64,000 nt of DNA, taken from assembly GCA_026419785.1 (NCBI GenBank), contig JAODTK010004054.1, positions 62,001-126,000 of the forward strand, read 5' to 3'. Numbering within the stretch: the first letter of the stretch is position 1; every line of letters begins with the position of its first letter. The position numbers and the translations under genes are program-made. This DNA is from Sclerodactyla briareus. Its lineage: Eukaryota; Echinodermata; Holothuroidea; Dendrochirotida; Sclerodactylidae. Shown one piece after another: positions 59,866-64,000 of this stretch. Under the pieces are notes generated by a model. That model saw only the letters and a program-made list of their open reading frames with translations, was not told the origin of the DNA and did no database searches.

Positions 59866-61560
59866 CCCAAGTAGAAGAAGAATTTTATTTCCTGAAAGAC
59901 AAGTCATGACTATTGTTGAAGGTAATAACACTCACTCCCCAAACATCATTTGCAGGGAGGCTTCTTCACTCATTATTACTCTTTGCAAGAAGAAATACAT
60001 TTTAGTGTTTAATCTGCAATGTTTAACATGAGGCTCAAGACAATTGCCTCAATTAGTGGTAACATTATCAAATTAAAGAGGTAGTTAAAATAAAAGAGGC
60101 CATCGAAGCTATGTACAATTTTGAAAACCTGAACCAATCGCCCCAATTCACTTATTTCCATGAAGTCAGACCAAGATGCTATATTCATATGCAAATCCTA
60201 CAGACAGAAAATTGATCTTGTAGCCCTCTCTTGAACGGTCTCAAGAAGCAGCTTATCTTTCACGGAAATGGGGATCCCACACTTGCACAGACTTGCCAAG
60301 GACTGTGCACCCAAATTACCTCACAAACTCTCTCAAGAAAAACAAACCATGAGGTCAGCATTTGAACTGAAGGACAAGTTTGGCCAAATGACTTTACTCA
60401 GGAATCTGAAAATACTATCCAAATCCACCTTCTGGACGCAAGCAACAAGTTCTAAACTCTGGACGTGGAATACCGATGGAAAATACACATCAAAAGCTAG
60501 AACATAATGATCACTTGCACCAAGCTTACTGATACTCTCTACAAGTCCACTGAATCAGGACTACTACCCAAGATAAATCCAAGATAATGTGTTCCTTGTA
60601 GGGGAATGGTTATGTACATGCTGAGGCAAAGAAAAAAATCCTTGGTAACATTGCAAAAGTGGGAGCCATGTCGGCCACTACTATCATTCAGGTCAAGGAA
60701 TATATGGGTAATCGAAATCACCCATGATGGTTGTATTCTTGCCACTTGAGTATATCGAAAAGAGATGAGTTGTTGCTATCAGAGCTGTTAGGAGAAAGAT
60801 GAACAACTCGACTCTAAAGAACTATAAATACCTGAACTTAAGTTACACAGAAATATACACCACACATAATGACAAAACTACCACCAATATTTTCCCTCAT
60901 GGTACTAAGTCAGACCTGATATACAAAAAAAACCCTCTACTACCAATGTTACAGAGATTGGCTGATCTTGCCTGTATACATCATAACCCTTGATGTGAAC
61001 TACAGATGTGCACTTCAGCCAAGACTCAAAAGCTTCAACTTGTTGAACTTATTCCTAATACTTGGACAACTTATCGTTCATAATATGACTATCACTTGAA
61101 ATGTGTTGACACCTAGCTAGACATTGATGGACAGATGACTACTGGGAACCAAAGACCCTCAGCTCCACATCTAGTTCAACAATAGCCCCTCAAAACGAAA
61201 AGTGAACCAATTGCCCCAACACAGAAGAAGAAGCAACAGCACACTAAGGGGGAAGCCCATATCCTCAGCAGAAAGAACCCCTCTGGAAATGAACATCACA
61301 TAACTGGACGCCCTTCTCATCGTAATTCATCTCTAACCATGTGTTTCAGACCAACTATCATCTTGCTGTCAACTATGAACCTAGAAGGTTATTGCAAATC
61401 GACCTAGTCCACTCCAGCCTACATATCAGCTCTCTTAATTTGGATCTTGAAATGTCCTGCAAGTCACTCCTGAGGTTATTAGTCCATACCTCGACAACCA
61501 CTACCTCCTCGTCCTCATTGACCCTCTGACTGATGTCCTCTACCTTAGAACCAGTGTGAA
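59866..61560 (-). mobile_element. Third CR1-like LINE copy, internally deleted
   Basis: The segment at 59,880-60,390 matches the C-terminal and late RT part of the copy at 18.2-21.7 kb (CAAGAAGAAATACATTTTAG, TTGAACTGAAGGAC). From about 60,430 to 60,800 the match jumps to the endonuclease region (ATAATGATCACTTGCACCAA, GTTCCTTGTAGG, AATCACCCATGATGG). It continues to the ORF1-like end near 61,500 (CCTCGACAACCACTACCTCC). About 1.3 kb of reverse transcriptase is missing relative to the first copy. It lies in or after the last visible intron of the gene. Confidence 0.75.
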
Positions 61561-62559
61561 ACGTACGAGCGAATAGTATATTGGAGCCAGTGATTATTAT
61601 CTCATCGGTCCCGAAGGGCCGAATGAGAATTGTAGTCAGGTTGCCATTTCACCTATATTTACTGTTGCTGGTTGCCATAGCAATGGTTGTGCGGTTGGGA
61701 AACCATTTGTGGGCGCTGGGTTGGAAACTGTCCACTGAGGGGTATCCATTGGTGGGGTACCCATGGGTGCGGGGTGATCCAGCAATGACGTTGCACTCGC
61801 GAAGAAAGTGGCCGTTTGTGTGGTGTGTGGTGTTGCGTTTGCGTGTCCGTCAGATTTTTGATTGGTTTTCGCAAATTATCTTCATGTTGGAGTGGCTGAT
61901 GAACAAAGTGAAATTGGCACACGCTTGCATAGTCACTAAAAACACATAATTGCTCTCAAAATTAGACAGAAACTATAAAAATGGGGGAATTAAGAGGGGC
62001 AAAAGACAAATTTTGGGGCAAATTCTCATTTTTACAAGTTTTCACTTTTTCAAGATATTCCCTTATTCCAATGCTGAATGATTTCCCCCCAAACTTGTAG
62101 CAATGTGAAAAGGCAAAAAATGACAACTTTTCCCATGCAATCAGCCCAAAATACCAAAAATGTCAATTTTTGGGGGGAAAAATAGATTTTTGGCCAAATT
62201 CGAGAATTTCTGAAAGTTTGTTCAGTTTTTGGTATATTTTAGAGATGGGGAGAACTGAAGGTTCCAAATTTCATACAGAAAAGGTTGAGATCAACAAAGG
62301 GTTTCCCAGCATTTATGCTGTAAATTAAGTGAAATTCCATGAATATAATTATTTTGGGGGAAAATGGTATGTTTTCAGTATATTTTGATAAATTTGTCAA
62401 TTTGCAACTCGCGAAAAGGTAGCAAGTAGAACAATTAATATATTATTATATTAAGATATATTAATAATATATATATATATCGATGGCCGAACTAGAAAGT
62501 AAGGAAGGAACTACAATCTCCACCAAATTAGAAGAAAATAGTTCAAAATGTGAATTTCA
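61561..62559. other. No recognisable gene
   Basis: A 122-codon plus-strand frame (61,581-61,949) includes a hydrophobic run (LYLLLLVAIAMVV) but lacks any family motif; with overlapping antisense frames and a nearby LINE end I do not call it. AT-rich, T-rich and G-run text follows to 62.5 kb. Confidence 0.3.
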
Positions 62560-63325
62560 CAGTGCGGGAAACATTTTTTCATTTTTGCATATTTTCCCCT
62601 ATTTTAAAAAATCATTTTATGATTGAAATGACTGAAATGAACATGGTCAAATTTTCACACAACCCTAGATAGTCACATGACACACGGTTCCTCCAAGAGA
62701 TTCCAATGTGAGTATCACATTGTCAATGGTCAGGGGGAGTAAACACATTCTGGGATAATATTTCATTTTTCCAGATATTTTATAAAAATTTGATGATTGC
62801 AATGGCCTGCGTGAACATAGTAAAATCTTGCACAAGCCTAGATAGTCACATAACACACGTTTCTCAAAGAATCATGCAAAGAGGGGCTAGCGACTTCTTG
62901 GGGCTGGACCCCCCAAATTCTAGAAAATGTGTGCATCAAAAGGGTCCAAAAAGGAGGGAGGGGGAAAGGAAAATTTACACTTTTTCCATAAAATGACATT
63001 GCTCTGTCGATTTAGGCGCTAAAATCTCATTATTGGACCCACAATTTTTAGAGCCAGCGCATACCCTGATGCAAAGTATCAACATTGTCAAATTTCAGGA
63101 GGAAAAACACATTCTGGGGAAACGTTTCATTTTTCGGATATTCTATATCTCATATTATTGCAATTTGCCTAAACATTGTCAAGTTGACACAAGCTAATAT
63201 ATAGTCACACAACAGACTGTCTGCCCCAAAATCAGCCAAGATATCATCAACGTTATGAAATTAGGGGGAGGGGAAAATCACATTTTGGGACAATTAGATA
63301 TTTCATGATTGCAATGCCCCAAACA
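62560..63325 (+). repeat. Degenerate cassette repeat, period about 175 bp
   Basis: TAGATAGTCACAT recurs at about 62,667 and 62,840, with a variant ATATAGTCACAC at about 63,201. Each is preceded by a TTTTTC(AT)...GATGATTGCAATG..CC segment. A block with GGGGCTAGCGACTTC and G/C runs (62,882-62,965) interrupts it. It is non-coding. Confidence 0.55.
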
Positions 63326-64000
63326 ATTCTACCCAAACAATTCATGGATTCAGCGTTACGTCAGCGCGTGTACGCACTGTGGCCTAACGTTATTTATTGC
63401 ACACTGAAGGGCTTAGCCTAAACTTTTAATGTCGGATTACTCACTTTTTGTACTGCGCGTGTGCAAAATTTATGCACAGGGACAAAAATATTGATAAAAC
63501 ATTTAGATGTTATGGGAAAACTGAAGGACCTGATACATAAAAGTGTGTGAAAAGTTTGAAAAACGAGTAAGTCCCATTGAGTTTGTACAGAGATTTACAC
63601 CCATTGACGTCTGTAGCCGGCTGTGCGTGATTTTTGGCTATTGTGACGTACGTCGTTAGCGCGTATCTCAGACCCATGAATAGGCAAGAAAACAATTGAA
63701 AATTTCAAATTGGGGGACAATTTTATCACTATTTTCAAATGATTGAAAAGTAGGGGAGAGTTGGGGGAACATTTCAGGTATGTTTTGAGTCTAGTAGTCG
63801 TCATTTTTTACTAGCCTAACTTACTCGTTGTGTGCGTACTCCATACACGTAGGCCTAGGCCTAGTCAAACGTGCATCAAAAGTAAAACTCGAACTGTCCA
63901 AGTAGCCTCTCGTTCAGTGGTTGCCATTCTGATTCATCGCATGAATATGGGCCAATAGCATCTTTCCTCAAGTAACTAGGAATACATTCACGCTTGGTCT
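63326..64000. other. No recognisable gene
   Basis: Unassigned DNA at the window edge. It has an overlapping pair of TAGGCCTA palindromes at 63,850-63,863. Confidence 0.3.

Overview
The window looks like a gene-poor, repeat-dense stretch of a large animal genome, most likely a marine deuterostome invertebrate such as an echinoderm or hemichordate. The evidence is indirect: no gene gives a species-level match. What points that way is the interspersed non-LTR retrotransposon debris, several hAT-like and MITE-like DNA elements, a SINE with a tRNA-like head and an L2/CR1-type tail, strong enrichment of the palindrome TAGGCCTA, and long internally repetitive elements rich in GGTCA motifs. There is no bacterial gene organisation, operon, CRISPR array or rRNA. 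No LTR retrovirus or Polinton was recognised; one block near 49.3 kb may be a very decayed tyrosine-recombinase retroelement.

Layout. 0-5.4 kb: a degenerate tandem repeat (17-1,060), then unassigned DNA with G/C-run islands. 5.4-6.15 kb: an AT-rich minisatellite. 7.9-8.6 kb and 10.6-14.1 kb: internally repetitive GGTCA-rich elements, with a MITE-like element (12.17-12.89 kb) between them. 16.2-17.3 kb: a roughly 250-bp tandem repeat nested in a longer one. 18.2-21.7 kb: an old, nearly full-length CR1-like LINE on the minus strand. 22.9-25.5 kb: a second CR1-like copy, interrupted by a different LINE on the plus strand that ends in a TTAC microsatellite. 30.35-33.09 kb: a large cassette repeat with three units of about 0.6 kb. 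33.2-36.3 kb: a two-copy tandem duplication of about 1.54 kb. 37.4 kb: a tRNA-like SINE head. 39.0-40.7 kb: an array of about 320-bp monomers carrying DR1/DR4 nuclear-receptor-type half sites. 41.35-44.82 kb: a LINE reverse-transcriptase tail split by a 2.8-kb hAT element, itself carrying a nested cassette repeat. 45.2-45.85 kb: a second, short hAT element.

From about 46.2 kb to at least 58.2 kb there is a plausible host gene on the plus strand. Its short first exon begins MDDRWFDEF. It is followed by at least four exons whose splice phases chain correctly, and by a later exon encoding a coiled-coil-like segment. I cannot name it. Its introns hold a large inverted repeat (48.0-48.45 kb), LINE and SINE fragments and local duplications. 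After 58.2 kb come a third, internally deleted CR1-like LINE (59.9-61.56 kb) and another cassette repeat (62.5-63.3 kb).

Neighbouring copies of the same repeat differ by many one-base insertions and deletions, often at homopolymers. This could be age or uncorrected long-read error, and it limits how far reading frames can be trusted.
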